Assembly (NCBI GenBank): GCA_030435675.1 | Contig: CM059625.1 | Span: 3,534,001-3,598,000, forward strand | Source of the DNA: Steinernema hermaphroditum | Lineage: Eukaryota > Nematoda > Chromadorea > Rhabditida > Steinernematidae | Direction: 5' to 3' | DNA: 64,000 nucleotides | Shown here: positions 1 to 14,689 of the stretch, piece after piece | Position numbering within the stretch: position 1 is the stretch's first letter | Layout of the letters: every line of letters begins with the position of its first letter | The notes under the pieces: generated by a model | The model's database searches: none | The model's input: only the letters and a program-made list of their open reading frames with translations | What the model was told of the DNA's origin: nothing | Program-made: the position numbers and the translations under genes

Positions 1-1250
1 TTAACGCACTTATCAATCGAATCGAAGCGAGCCTGGGCTTGGACATTTTTTCGTTTGACATTTTGTCCATTGGTCATTTTGCTTATGGACATTTTGACCG
101 CCTACATGATCCGCTTCCCTTGTTGAAAAGACATCCCAATGATTGTTCCATTGCTATTCGCGGATAACGCTCGCTACAAAAAGCTTCAATAATTTCGTGG
201 CGAGACCCACAGTTGAACCAGCGCGTTGAAAACGACGAACGAGCGCGTGAAGCCCGTCGGATCTCGAATTTGGAACGAGTTTTTGTCATGTGAACCGCAA
301 ATATGCAATTTGTAAATATATCGCCATTGTAGTTTTAAAAACTTCCTAATGCGTTCCATCTTCAACGCTTACACCAGTTTTCACCTTGAAACTGTCCTTG
401 GATGCGCGAAACAGTGTTATCGCTGGAAAGATGACTCACAAATGGTTGTTTGGTGCCTTCAACGTTATCTCCCATGCGAAGAGGAGCGGAACGCAGCGTG
501 CACTGCGTCACAATGTTTACATATCTGTTTCACGTTTGACGTTTATGCATCCCATATATTACTATAAGCTGATTCGTGTCGTTTCCGCTAACGTAGCTGG
601 AGTTCCACTTTTCGTGCATATGAACGAAACGGCCACCTGCCTGTGTAATAGCACATAGTTGCGCGAATGACCAGTTTGAATTGTTGTGAAGGCGCGCGGG
701 GCGGCGGCGTACTGGCGAGGGAGATGCATTAGGAGACGCCGCTGCGATTGTGACAACAGCGTTCACCGGCATTTTTCCTTTCCATGCATGATACGAGATG
801 GGGAGATGGAACTGCTGGAAAGAGTAAGGTGCTATTGAACTTCCTATTGGCCTCATTGTCCACAGCGCTGATTGGGGTGTATCGATTAAAGTGGTGTGCT
901 AGCGTCGCTCGAGCGAGATCTCGGCTTTCTGGCTTGTTTATGTCAGCGGCTGTTATTGGTGCTCTCTGTTTCTTATATGCTGACTCAATGTTTCAGTCTC
1001 CGTATGTATTAGCCCCTGAAAGAGTGAATAAACCTGTTTGGGAGTGTCGTGAATTCCCGGTTCCTTACTTTCCGCGTTGTCTTTTTGCTGGAATTATTTG
1101 TTTCAAGCCTAAATTGACGGTTGCCGCGCATAGTGTTGTTTCTCTTCCGAATTGTTTCGAGAACTCTAATCTTACGCGAGATCGGGTGGCATGTTTCTCG
1201 CGAATTTACATTGTATGTTCACCTCATTTCAGAGTGCGTTCCACGAACAG
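1..1250. other. Non-coding left end
   Basis: I could not support a gene here. Bases about 40-100 hold a degenerate tandem of a 'gacatttt'-type unit. Open frames on both strands (for example 784-1281, +) show no recognisable family and no consistent splice structure. The end of this stretch is probably the promoter and 5' leader region of the MARVEL-type gene that starts at 1251. Confidence 0.5.
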
Positions 1251-1949
1251 ATGGCAGTCGAATTCGACGTCAATTTCGTGAAGCTATGGCCATTTGGCCA
1301 GCTGAAATTAGCGCAATTGGTAAGTGACTGTGTTCTGCTCTGTGAGGAATATGACTGCTCTATTTAGGTGCTCTCATTGGTGACGTATATTACTCTTTTC
1401 TTCCCTGACTACAGCTACACAGGAGTTGGATTCGTGAATTTCGTGAGCTTGAACTCCCTTCTGTACAGCATTGTTTCATTGCTTTGTCACATGTTTGGCG
1501 TTCATCGCCGAACCTTCCAGCTGGGCAATAACTTCGTTTTCATCCCTTTTACGATTTGTGTAAGTTTCTCGATAACCCTCATTGATCTGCAAGGAACTGT
1601 TTTCAGGACTTCATTTCTGCAATCGTCTTTCTGTTCGGATACGGAATCTCGGCGCTGATTTGCATCCTCTGCACGCTCGATGGGCTGCGTTTTCACGCAA
1701 ACCTCTTCGTGATCTTCCTTATTCTTTCTGTAAGAACTGTCACGTTTGTTCTATGAAATAACGGAACGCTTTCAGCTCTTGTGTCTCGCCAGTGGAGCGG
1801 CTTTTGGCTACTTTGCAATCCTTATCTACCGTAATTGCCCGAATGGCCGAATCGCTAACCTTACAGGAATGATAACGAATGGCGATGGTTTGGCTTCGGC
1901 CGAGCTGCGAACCAATGACGCGTCGGATCCCAGTCGGCCGCCTGTTTAA
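1251..1949 (+). CDS. MARVEL-domain-type four-pass membrane protein
   Basis: Four exons: 1251-1319, 1368-1559, 1607-1729 and 1776-1949, all GT-AG and in phase, giving 185 residues. The ATG at 1251 follows a TTTCAG acceptor ending at 1232, so the message is probably trans-spliced there. The protein has a short polar N-terminus ending in a WPFGQLKLAQ-type stretch, then four hydrophobic segments with short loops, and a polar tail after the last segment. A charged/aromatic lead-in followed by four evenly spaced membrane spans in fewer than 200 residues is the layout of MARVEL proteins (synaptogyrin, CMTM and related vesicle or junction proteins). Which subfamily it belongs to cannot be decided by eye. 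No neighbour suggests an operon. The exon structure is more certain than the family. Confidence 0.7.
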
Positions 1950-2256
1950 GATGCAATTTTCATGTACATTGATGCTGCCCATCCATTTACCTTGCTACCA
2001 TTTGTGTTTGCTCCATCCAGCTCTCTGTTGGATGGTTTCTGATATACTGATATATTCTGGTGATTACTGCTTCCTTTGTTCTTCACAAACTGCTCGAAAT
2101 AAACAATGACTCGGTTTCAGAAGCTGACAGGAACGCCGATGATTTCCAACTAAATATTTGTGAACAAACGCGTCATTCCGGTCCATAGTCCGCAGACGCC
2201 GATGGACCGCATGCTTTCCCGGTTTTCATTCTTCAAGCAGTGTTCAGCCATAGACA

Positions 2257-2385
2257 CTTTTCAGACACCAAAATTTGCCGCACCGCCAAACAATGGTGGG
2301 AAATACGCGCGCGATAGCTTTCTCCGTGCTAGGACCGCCGCAAGTCTGTCAACCGGCGGTGCGGCAAATTTTGATGTCTGAAAAG
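2257..2385. repeat. 129-bp hairpin (MITE-like)
   Basis: The ends are near-perfect inverted repeats of about 30 bp: CTTTTCAGACA at the left with its complement at the right, continuing through a GC-rich part. The short centre is unrelated. This is the form of a miniature inverted-repeat element or a folded RNA. I see no convincing target duplication, so the class is open. Confidence 0.6.
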
Positions 2386-2557
2386 GTTCACTAGACAGAA
2401 TCTTGCACAGAATCTCTCCATTTGCAGCACCAAAGACCACTAAACACAAATTGAAAACTAGCGCTCCACTATTATCAGTCCGACCGAGGATTCCAGATTG
2501 AACTGGAAGGCATATCCATCAGTGATTTTCGCTCACTGTAGAATAGTCGCATTCTAG

Positions 2558-2666
2558 GGCCGATTTCTGTAACCCACAGCTGTGTTTTCGCTATGATACA
2601 ATGTGAAACAGTCCGTTATATCTGCTATGTGCGATGTGATACAATTGCTGGTTACAGAAATCGGCC
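2558..2666. repeat. 109-bp hairpin (MITE-like)
   Basis: Begins GGCCGATTTCTGTAACC and ends with the reverse complement GGTTACAGAAATCGGCC. The arms of about 17 bp are perfect and the centre is non-coding. No clear target duplication was seen. It is unrelated to the hairpin 170 bp upstream. Confidence 0.6.
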
Positions 2667-5548
2667 AATTTTTCGCTTTACCAATGAAAACAGCGGTCTA
2701 CTGGTTACATTTTACTTATAACTGAGATGCCTACCATACATTAAACGCGGAACTAAGCATCGCAGTGCATCGACGCAGAGTCTCGCGGGCAAAAACTGTC
2801 AGTTGCAATCAGCTGTCACTTTGTGCTTTTAGTGCCAAAAGAGGAACGAGTGCAATTGATAGCTCTACATTTCAGAGCTCTGCGTTTTTATGGAACAGAT
2901 GCGAGTGAGGAGTGCGAGATTGATGTAGATTAGTTGTGAGCGCATCACCAAACGGAGTTATACGAGAACTGAACGAACCTTCTTTTCTTATCGTCCTAAA
3001 TGACATCAACACACAATCCGTCCAGAACATGTCGTCCTACTTTTTGTTAGCTTATTGCGCATGTATGAGTACATGTTTCTGTCGCATGTCGGAAGATGAC
3101 GTTTTGCGATTTTGCACGCAATCGTTCCGTTTTTTGCAATAGTGCGCTTACAAGGAAAGGTCCCAAACTGTCCCAAAAAAATTGGCATGGAGATTGGCAT
3201 GCCAGAGTGTAGGCTTCATCGGTGAATGACCTCACAAAACCTTAAAGAAATGGTCAAGAAACTGATAAAACCACCGTATCTTTTGTGCCATCAGGGATAT
3301 CGTGTTAGGACCTAGCAACTACAGAGGACAAAATCCACTATGAGCTGTGGCTTAAACCCGCCATTCGCCGATGAAACCTATCAGGTTCTGCTACACTCTG
3401 GCACCATATCCTCCAGCTGTCAAGATATACAGGCTTGGTGGCCTTTATTTAGGCGGAAAAGGGTAAATTTATGCTATCAAAAGATCGCATAAATGGAGTT
3501 TCTTTGTTCATTCGACACCGTCCTTCTGTACGTAGTCCAGCGTCGGTAGTGTATGACGTAGTATGATGAGTAAACAAACACTTTAGATATCTTTCGTCAC
3601 ATAGTTGCATGGGTTTCAATCGCACTGAATAATCGCTTTTGGCATATCTGTGAATCCAAAAATTTGCAAAATGTACTTCTCGTACCCCCCCCCCCCGTCC
3701 ATTCATTGAGAGTCTGTCCAAAACCCCGTTTCCCAGTCGTCCCATCTGGCCGCTGTTCTTCTCGGTCGTCTGTCCGAATTGAACCTAATTGATGCTCGAG
3801 GGATTTTCGTGTGTGCGTTTATATCGACTTCCCTCTTGTGGTCGCCATTATTTGTTTGTTCTTTCAAATTGATGCTTTCGACGAATCGGCCACGGCCCGT
3901 GCCCGCTGACACAGAGGCCCGGGGCCGCCGCCACTCATTCGCCGGCCCTCAGCCGCTCCTTCTCTGTTTGCGACATCAGCGGAGTGTGTGTGTCAATTTG
4001 TCTTAATTGAGATTTTTTCCAGTAATCCCCAGTGAGACGCCCCCCTGAGACCTGCACAAAGCCCTTTCTGAGCGTTGCAGAAGACAACGATGAGCAAAGC
4101 GACTAAGAGTAGTCTGTTCTTCGGGGACAGATGTCCTTTCGAATCAGAGATTCGAGTTGAAAGAGTGATTGTTTTAGCATTTATTCATTGAGTACAGCGT
4201 CGTCGGACTAATTTTGGGAATGCGAACCGGAACCCGTGGAGAGCAGTGAAGAACATCGTCTGACAAATGGATTTTTAAGTATCTGCTGAGGGTCACTGGG
4301 ATTTGGCCATGACTCTCCTCAGGCCTGGTGCACTTGTTGAGAATGAGATTCTTGGACATTGGTGCTCCGCGGCAGGGGGCTTTGCTTAATTGCAGTGAGA
4401 TTAAGGGCAAGTAAATAGAGTTTTATTCAGTTGGGAAAACAAGAATGAGAGAAGAGTACTAGAAGAGTAGACGGGGGGCCAAAAGTTCGCTCTGGATATT
4501 GTGTAGATTGTGATGGTTAACGTTTATGATTGAGGTTAATGAGGGCACACAAAATGGACTGCTAAGTGACTGTGCAGCAGTTTACATGAACGCAGGAAAC
4601 ACTAACTGAATGAAAAAGGCAAATCAAGGGAGCCAGCCTTTGTTGGCCGACTGTAAACAATCAGCGGGAGAACCTAGGTTATAGAATTTGGAACATAAAA
4701 TCGGAAGTGTTTTGTCGCGTTTTTGAACGCGGAAGCATAACTCAGATGAGGAAGCAACTCTGGAGATAAGGAAGTGGCGGAATTCGTGAAGCTGCGAACT
4801 TAAGAATTTGCATTGAACGCAGTGGCTGAACGTCTGACTTCTTCTCTCCCTCTTACAGTTAAACTAAAAGTACATCGAACTTCTAAGCCAACAAGGTGTG
4901 ATAACCGCTCTGCCCTTCAGCTCGTTTGTTTTGATTTCATCCGGGGGAGATCCTCAAACCGATTAGAGGCACTTTTTGTTATTTTTCCGCTAGCCTTTAT
5001 TTGTCTTATCCAGACTAGTAGACATCATAAAAGTGCATAGACAATGAGAGATTGCGAAGGACATTGTGGAGCGTTGAGAAATGTAATGAATCCCTAATGT
5101 GAAGGCGCTTGTGCGATCAGCCAACCAGCGTCAACAGGCACGAGGAATCGGAGCTGTCCCTTAAAAAATGCTGAAATCTCATTTCCTGTCGAGCTCTCGC
5201 ATTACGTCGATGATTCCGGAATCGCTGACACATCATAGTCACGTTTTTTGCGCTCGTGTAGGATGGTTCCAACAAGATAGATATGTCCACAGATAGCATT
5301 CAATCTAGTTTATTGAAAAAAAAACTGTGCTGGAGGCTAATAAATAGCAACAAAACCGTAAACACATGCACGACGATGACGACCTTTATCTTTGCACAAG
5401 TAGAGCCAATGTTTAGAAATGAAGAACACATACACACACTTCCCCTCGAAACTCTTCGATTGGGAAGTGGCTGTTGGTGGTTTGAGTTTGAAGACTAGAG
5501 CGGAAATTGATGAGAGATTGTGTGTGGAGATTCAGTTGGAACCGTTGT
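2667..5548. other. Intergenic, no gene supported
   Basis: All open frames here are short and unspliced, without recognisable motifs. A run of 11 C lies near 3690. The right end is the 3' side of the KCTD-type gene, which ends at 5549 on the minus strand. Confidence 0.5.
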
Positions 5549-7585
<2,037 letters not shown>

Positions 7586-10500
7586 CGCTGTCCGCCGTCT
7601 TCCTGAAACGGAAGCGCACTTAAGTAAAAAGTTGAACGAATGCAGCGGGGCCAAAATACAGAACGGGTGCACAGAAGCGTGTGAGTGGCATTCGGTCGGC
7701 CGAACGACCTACTCGCCACCCACCGCCCCCTGTGGTGAGATGCCGCCTTGGGATGGCCGACGAGACTCTCGACATCGGCGCCCCGCCCCCCGAATTCCTT
7801 CCTTTGGCGGAAGTTAGGGCGTTTTGAGAGGGAAGGAGGAGGAAGACCTTTTTGACATTAGTATAAGCTACCGGTCGGCTTGGATGGACTGCGATGCGGC
7901 TGACCATACCTAAACAGACGAAAAGCGAACGACGTGACGACCGTTGGACATGGTTGTTTTTCGCTCAAAGACGAAATTGATGGAAATTCTCTTTTGATTG
8001 ACTCAGGGGCGAAAAACGAGGGCGAACTGCTCCAAATTTTCAATTACACTTGTTTATGCGATTTCAGTCGGCGACAGGAAGACGACTTCTGACTTTTCGT
8101 CGTTGCGATTTAGAGGAAATGAGATATACGGGAGGAGTTAATGAGGCAAAAGTGATGAGACCTCTGCTCCGAACCGAGATCAGTGCGATAAGAAGTTGAA
8201 ATACGATTCGTCGTGTGGATTTCAGTTGCACTTGTGAGCCCTCACTTGAAGTGGACAATGATGCAAGATGCACGAGAAGCGTCGCCTTTTTCATGCGTCT
8301 CAAGCACTATCTTTGTTTTGGTCTTACATCATCATGCGCCTGCTGATACAGGATAATTAATTAACATCCCTATATCCATCGTTGTTCAAATAAAGCACAA
8401 ATAGGATGATGTGCAATATTTGTTCGCATAAGGGAGCCCCAGGGTGTTTGAGATGCCAAAAATATTGATGCCTGAAATTGATGGAATTTCGGAAGTGTCA
8501 ACTTTTGAAGTTGGGGAGACAGTCAAATAAATCTTCTGCAAAATCGCCTGCCACTGGGATTATTCAACAAATTTGTGTTTTTTTATTCGACTAGTTCATC
8601 GTGCATAATCGGCTTCAGAAAAAAAGCTTGAGTTATCGGATATTGTATAAGGCATAGGGCATACGAATGAATATTGAAAGAAGAATGTCGGTGAACCCAG
8701 GTCTGTTGTTCCCATATAAATCATAACCACTGGTGGAATCATTTGATGGGATCACTTGAATTCAGGGATCACAAGAACTACTCAGATATCGTGCCCAACC
8801 TGAATACAATGGCTACTACCGTAAGCAAGAAGGTATTCCTGACGCTTGTTGATCAACAAGTGAGCGTCTTGGCCATTGTTTTCGCGAAAAATCTCGTTGC
8901 TCCCCTTGAGTTCTTAATTAAAACGGCTGCCGAAAATAGAATCCAATGCTTCTTGTTGGTTTTCGATAAACCGGACTTGGGAATATTCCATGGAAGAAGT
9001 ACACAAGCCGATGTAGCTGTCTTAAACAGGTGACCGCCTCGGTCATAGAACCTGCCTATGGATCTCGTATCCGAGTTGACAGACCCCTACATAGAATAAC
9101 GCTTGATTCAGTTGTTTGAAATCAGGATTTGTGGTGAGCCATGAGCTTACTGAAGCTGTGACTAAACAGACTAGCTTAACCGGCAACAAAATTCTCTCTC
9201 TCTGGGCTATAGAAGCCCTGCAAGCAAAGAAAAAATTCCTAACGGTATGGTATTCGATAGACATAAAACAAAAGCAAGAAAGCCTTTGAAAAAGAATTTT
9301 GATCCGGTGCCACGACATGCTCGAAATCCCGAATCTTTGGCCCAACATCATTTGTGTCTTCATCGCTGATTCGGTGTCCTTTAAGTCTTCACTTCTTACA
9401 CACACACGTCCACAGCACAATCGCCGGCTTACGGACGAAGATGTGCGTTTGGCATGTCCGCGTTCGTTTAATCCGCGGGAATTCAAAACCAATCTGCAAA
9501 CGGAGCACTTCAAAAACATCTTCGACACGCCGAAAAGTGCGCACTTTGGAAAACCCTTGTCATTAGTGGAGGCACCGAGTGTAGTGCGGAATTTATTTTG
9601 TGAGCAACTGAACTTGATAAGCCTATAGCGTGGCATGGCAGCGAAGCAGAAGTGAAGGAAAATGAGGGGGGATTTGCGATCTTTGCACTGAGAAAATGCA
9701 TCAAGAAGATGTCAAAAAATATGCTGTTCAAGCCTAGATAGCAAGGTACTACGATCGAAATCTATCTTAAAATGAATTACTTATGGAAGACTCTTCGAAT
9801 ACTTATGTAGATAGAACGAGCATAGTGGTAGGACTACAGTACCATAGCGACCATGTGGACCAAGACCTTTGAAATGTGAGAGCACCCGAACGAACTAGGA
9901 TCAGTCAGAAGGTCCGGGCTCGAACAAGTAGGCCGTTCCCAGCAAACAATGGAGGAACTTTACGGACAAGTGTTTATCTTTGTTGATCCATGGGGTCCTA
10001 TCAGTTCTTTGAGGTGCGGCACATAAACCCGTTCAATTCTGAAACTCTTGTCCACGTCCGAACATTATAGTGAGATATTTACTATTTTTTTTCCCTAATA
10101 TCTTTAAAGTCAAGATTTCCGGCCTAGAACTGCGTCCAACGCCTTGCTAGCAGAACAGTCATCAGGGAAAACACTTCCACTGTATTTCTTGTCCACTTAT
10201 AGGGGAGCATCCACATATTGATCAGTTATTGCTTAGGATGAACCTAATTTATAGTCCTTTTTATAGGAGATTTGCGTATAATCCAAATTACAGACCATTT
10301 CATTTTATCTATGCTGGCTTGCAGATTATTTTACGACACTCACGTTTATGAGGTCTATTCGAACGCATATTTCATCCCAGGGTGATTTGGTCTTTGATAG
10401 GCTTTGGCGTTAAGAGATCATTGGACATTTCAGAGATCAACGTCGCCTACAGACATCCAATTGGGTCGCAAATGTCAGTTGATTACATCTACAATACGCT

Positions 10501-12205
10501 ATTTCATTAGCGCAGTTTGTCCATGTGATCTTACAAAAATATGCGATCCTAATAGTACAGTGACTCATTCGTGTCGCGGTGGCGAGCGGTCGGTCCCTCA
10601 TTGGCTCTCTGAGCGTCTGATCGGTCAGACAGCAAACCCTATGGCATCTGTGAGTCTTCCGGCTTCCAGAGGGAATTGGGACACCCAGAAGCCGTAGTCC
10701 CACCACCGCTGACAACAAGATGTCCGACGCCAAGCACCCGTAAAGTAAAGTAAAAGTAATAATACAGTACTGTTACATAGCGCGGCACTTCTATAATACA
10801 GTGTATCTTCAAATTCTAAATAACAGTCTGGCTGATAGCTCATTCGGGCTAGAGACATCTACGTCACTTATGTAAGGCGGTAATCGGTGCCGACTTTGAC
10901 ATCGCCAAAAACGTTTAACATTCACAGCTTGAATACGACCACCTAATCGGCCGAACGACATTTGACTAGGCGCTATTGAAAAAATGAATAAAATAAAAAT
11001 AAATTGGCTGTTTACAGACGTCTTCAGTTTATTACGCCCTATTTAATCGACGCAGGTAACGCGATGCAATTAAGGATGCATGAATGCAATTGATGTACAC
11101 GGAAGATTAGGTTCCACGCGGTGGGCTTTTCTTTAATTTCATCTTTCGGCCCATTGCATGCAAGGCGGCATGTAAACAACGGCACGTTTCCATAAGTCAA
11201 AACATGGCGCGTTAAGTGAACGAGGATTCCTAGCGAGAAAAGTCGAAATCTGCACGCGAACCTCAATCTACCCTCCATTTATATGCTAATTCATTGTCGG
11301 CCCATTCTGCCCACTTATTACTGGCGACCGGCTTAAATGAGCTCATTCAGCGAGCAGATGCCAAGAAGCGCTTTGTTTGTGCGAGCGGCGCGATATTGTC
11401 CTCCTTGAGATGGCTTAATTGTTTTCGAAATGGGGATAAATTGAAAAACAAAGTGAGGCGTTAATGTGTAAAGATACTAGAGGGACGATAATCGTGGGCG
11501 CACTCAATAACCATTATATATAATTGCTGTTTTTAGTAAGAGGAATAAACGATCAAAATCAAAATTCTCCGAGGGTTGTACAATAGTAGAATACGTCTAT
11601 ATTTTTTTACCGTACCGTTGTTTCCTATCACTGTCATGTTACCAGTATCCATCCTTCATCTCTGCACACCTCTCAATCACGGTACCTTTCGGTGCTTTTA
11701 CCGACGTGTTTACGTCCAACGTCCAGACGGATCTCGTCGGTACCAGGTAAACAGAGCCTGTTTTTCTATGAATTCCCCAAGGGAAACGATAATTTTTGGC
11801 CTTCCCATTGAAATGCGCACAAAGGAACGGTGATTACTTCTTAGGAATTATGAATACAAACAATTAACTCGTGCGAAAACCATTCATCTGTGGGAATGAC
11901 TCTTAATTAATTAGCACATGTGGAACAGGGATTAAGCACAGTGAAGCCCATCAATGGTTCGTGAAGCATGTAAAATGGGGATGCTTCCGAGGAAATGGGA
12001 TAGTGACCTCAATAACGGTCTATAAAAATGATGTGGTAGGGATTAGGACAACGATCATACGAATTGTTGGGGTTTAGCGGAAATATATGATAGGACGAAG
12101 GGATCATGCGATGACTTTGCGGTGGCCGGCGCTCAGACGTCCTGATCCTCGGAGCAGAATGGAATGACAGATGACTGAGATGTACATCTAGGGCTTGGCG
12201 CATAG
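7586..12205. other. Intergenic, weak open frames only
   Basis: Mostly non-coding. A plus-strand frame at 8743-9033 (96 codons) and a minus-strand frame at 9636-9043 (197 codons) are the longest. Neither has recognisable motifs, and I could not connect either to neighbouring exons, so they are listed here rather than as genes. From 9780 to 12200 I see only short frames and AT-rich sequence. Confidence 0.4.
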
Positions 12206-12482
12206 TAGGGATGCACCGGAACGGAAACCTGAACGAACCGAAATCAGTCTGAAGGTCCGGGGTTCGAATCCGCCCGCAGGCCAAACTTTTTTTATGTACT
12301 TTTTCTGCACGTTTTTCCCCAGATTTAAATTTTGCTTACGTAGAATCAGACAGTGAAACAGTTTCCAGAATGTTATGTAGAGAAAATACGAAAATAAAAA
12401 AGTTTTGCTCGCGGGTGGATTCGAACCCCGGACCTTCAGACTGATTCCGGTTCGTTCCGGTTTCCGTTCCGGTGCATCCCTA
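12206..12482. mobile_element. hAT-type MITE, copy 1, tRNA-like arms
   Basis: 277-bp element flanked by a perfect 8-bp target duplication, GCGCATAG (12198-12205 and 12483-12490). Termini are TAGGGATGCACCG and its complement, and inverted arms run about 90 bp. An 8-bp duplication with TAGGG-type ends is typical of hAT transposons. Each arm holds a tRNA B-box-like stretch (GGTTCGAATCC). There is no transposase, so the element is non-autonomous. A second copy lies at 24483-24747. Confidence 0.9.
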
Positions 12483-12490
12483 GCGCATAG

Positions 12491-13816
12491 AGTTGTTAGT
12501 GTAGAAAATTAGTCAATTGCAACTTGAAATTAAGAATCGTTTTTTCGTCATCTTCTAAAGAGCGCTCAGCGCCTGAGTATAGAGTTCTTTATAACAAAAG
12601 TTAGGGGTTCCAGCGGCCTTTCGGATGGAATCAGCGTAGTCTAGCGGGTGGCTAGATTGGTGCTCTTAGAATTGGGTTTTTTCAAACGCATCTAAATCTA
12701 AACCAGTAAACAATAGGTCAGCTATCGGTCCCGAAGACAGTGGTACTTAGCAGATTGCTTCTGAACTGAGTCACTCCGATCACGGGTCGGTTCGACGCTG
12801 GCCCAGGTATTCATTTTACCTGAAACCAGCCACTCCTCGGCGGACAGAAAAACACATACGCACACAAACCAACGGATCCGTCGGTTCTCCTTTCATAGGG
12901 GATCCCATTGTTGAACTTTAACTGCGCTTTACTCAAAATCCGAGTTATTTTTTTGCCTCGAACTCATTGAATGTCCACAGATGAACATGTAAATTGCGAA
13001 CAAAGGCAGTAGCCGTAAATGATCCATTGATTCATTGGTGACTATTGCACAGATGTGACTAATCGACGAAACATATGGAAGTTCTACATGCATGACTAAT
13101 AAAAGCACCACTTTACGGAAAATTTCATAGGCGACAGAAGCGATATGGCATGAATCCAAGAAACTAAACAGCTGTTAAGAATCATTTCAAATTTTGAGAA
13201 CGTTGAAGATACCTTTCCTAATAGGAAAAAGTAAAAAACAGTCAACTTAAGCTCTTAGCACGGAAAGGCTGATTTGTGAGTTCGGTATGTCCAAACTGGA
13301 AAAGTCCGTAGATTCGCCCCATCTTCATGAGCTATTCAAGTGATATGTGAAAAGACGAGCAGATAATGTGGGTTCATCTAATTAGAAACAAGAACATAAC
13401 GTTGAAAATATGTTCAAAAATATGACGTATAGGCATTTGTGATTCTAGAAAAGTTAAATTGGGAAAAAGGATCTACTTAAAAGCGGGCCAAATTCATTTC
13501 GCAGTTTGCAATTGGAAACGTTTTTCAACTGTTTGCATTCCTTGTTGCTCTCAGGCTTCTACTTCGCAAAACAAAAGATCAGCCGCCTGCGCACAGTGTA
13601 ACGAAATTCCGCCGCTTCGGCGCGCTTCGGCCCCTGAGTAATCGACGCTTCTTTCGTCACAGCGGCAATGTTTCACGTTCCCATGCGTCAGCCGAATCCG
13701 CGCAGCCAAAACATCGACGTTTCCGGATGGGAACATGATCGGTCTGCCCCCCGACTGCTTCTTCATAAAAGCGATGTGGCGATCAGATGGGCATCATCCT
13801 TTCTTCGGAGTTGACG
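12491..13816. other. Intergenic, no gene supported
   Basis: No recognisable coding exon. The region holds the probable promoter of the secreted protein that starts at 13817. Confidence 0.5.
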
Positions 13817-14614
13817 ATGAACACCCTCGTCCTTGGAGCGGCCCTCTTCGCTGTTGCGGTACCGATCCCTGTCCCTTTTATTCCATTCTACTACCACCCC
13901 TTTTAGCTCGGCTACGGTCAGTCTCCTGTCGTCGGCCAGCAACCTTACTACCCTCAAAACCCCTACCCACCGCCGTTTGTCGCCCCTCCTCGTGACAGTA
14001 AGCCTCGTTTATTCGAACCCATCGCCGATTCCTCAACTTTAGACGTTTGGTGTGACACCGATTCGACTGTCTTCGTGGCCACTGAGCGTGTGTCTACCGG
14101 CGAAAACCAAGGACCCTATGGCGGAAACCAAGGAAACTTCGTCCAGCAGGTCATCAAGTCCATGAAGTGCTCCACGTCCGCCTGGTTCGACGAGAAGTCC
14201 TGCACCTCGTGCTGCCGTCTGGCCCGCCGCTCCAACGACATCAACACCGTAAGCTTTTCCCTCCGGTCCCCTAATTGCCTCTCTCTTCAGCTCGACATCA
14301 CCGGAATGGTCGTTGAGATCGGAGGCGAGGAGCTCGAGCCAGAGAACCCTGGAACCGTCTACGGACGCAAGCGCCGTCAAGCCGAGCCCGTCGAAGCCGG
14401 ACCCCAGGCACCCGTCAGCTCCAATCAGCCAGGTTACAGCGTCCCCACCATCGATGGCAACAAGAACATCGTCGTCAAGAAGGAGCTTCAGTGTCTCTGC
14501 TGCCGTCCGACTCCCAGCCAGCCCAGCCAGCCTCAGGGTCCACTCTACGGTTCGGTTCAGTACCCTCAGCCCCAGCCTCAATATCCCCAAGTCCCCGTCC
14601 AGAACTACAAGTAG
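13817..14614 (+). CDS. Secreted proline- and cysteine-rich protein, nematode-type, function unknown
   Basis: Four exons: 13817-13858, 13907-13997, 14043-14248 and 14291-14614, giving 220 residues with all phases consistent and very short introns (42-48 bp). The N-terminus MNTLVLGAALFAVALGYGQ is a signal peptide split by intron 1. A proline/glutamine/tyrosine-rich segment follows, then a domain with clustered cysteines (CSTSAWFDEKSCTSCCRLARR). Near the middle RKRRQ looks like a furin-type cleavage site. A second cysteine cluster (LQCLCCRP) and a P/Q/Y-rich tail end the protein. The composition resembles cuticle or extracellular-matrix proteins. I do not recognise a named family. The 3' end is supported by AATAAA 65 bp after the stop. 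No operon partner is visible. Confidence 0.8.
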
Positions 14615-14678
14615 AGCTCGAAGCTTCTACTATTTTTTGTAACTTTATGAATGTAACGATCAAATAATTTTTTAATTA

Positions 14679-14684
14679 AATAAA
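14679..14684 (+). terminator. Polyadenylation signal AATAAA
   Basis: A canonical hexamer 65 bp downstream of the stop of the secreted cysteine-rich protein, in an AT-rich 3' region. Confidence 0.7.
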
Positions 14685-14689
14685 GTTCT

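Noticed and set aside
784..1281. A 165-codon plus-strand frame upstream of the MARVEL-type gene as its first exon
   Set aside because: A TTTCAG acceptor 18 bp before the ATG at 1251 gives a complete protein; the upstream frame differs from that of the gene and has no donor that joins it.
9043..9636. 197-codon minus-strand frame as a gene
   Set aside because: No motif, no splice or leader signal, and the plus strand is equally open over part of it.
12206..12482. True tRNA genes at the GGTTCGAATCC motifs
   Set aside because: Only the T-arm-like half is present, with no A box or anticodon arm, and the motif lies in transposon arms with 8-bp duplications.
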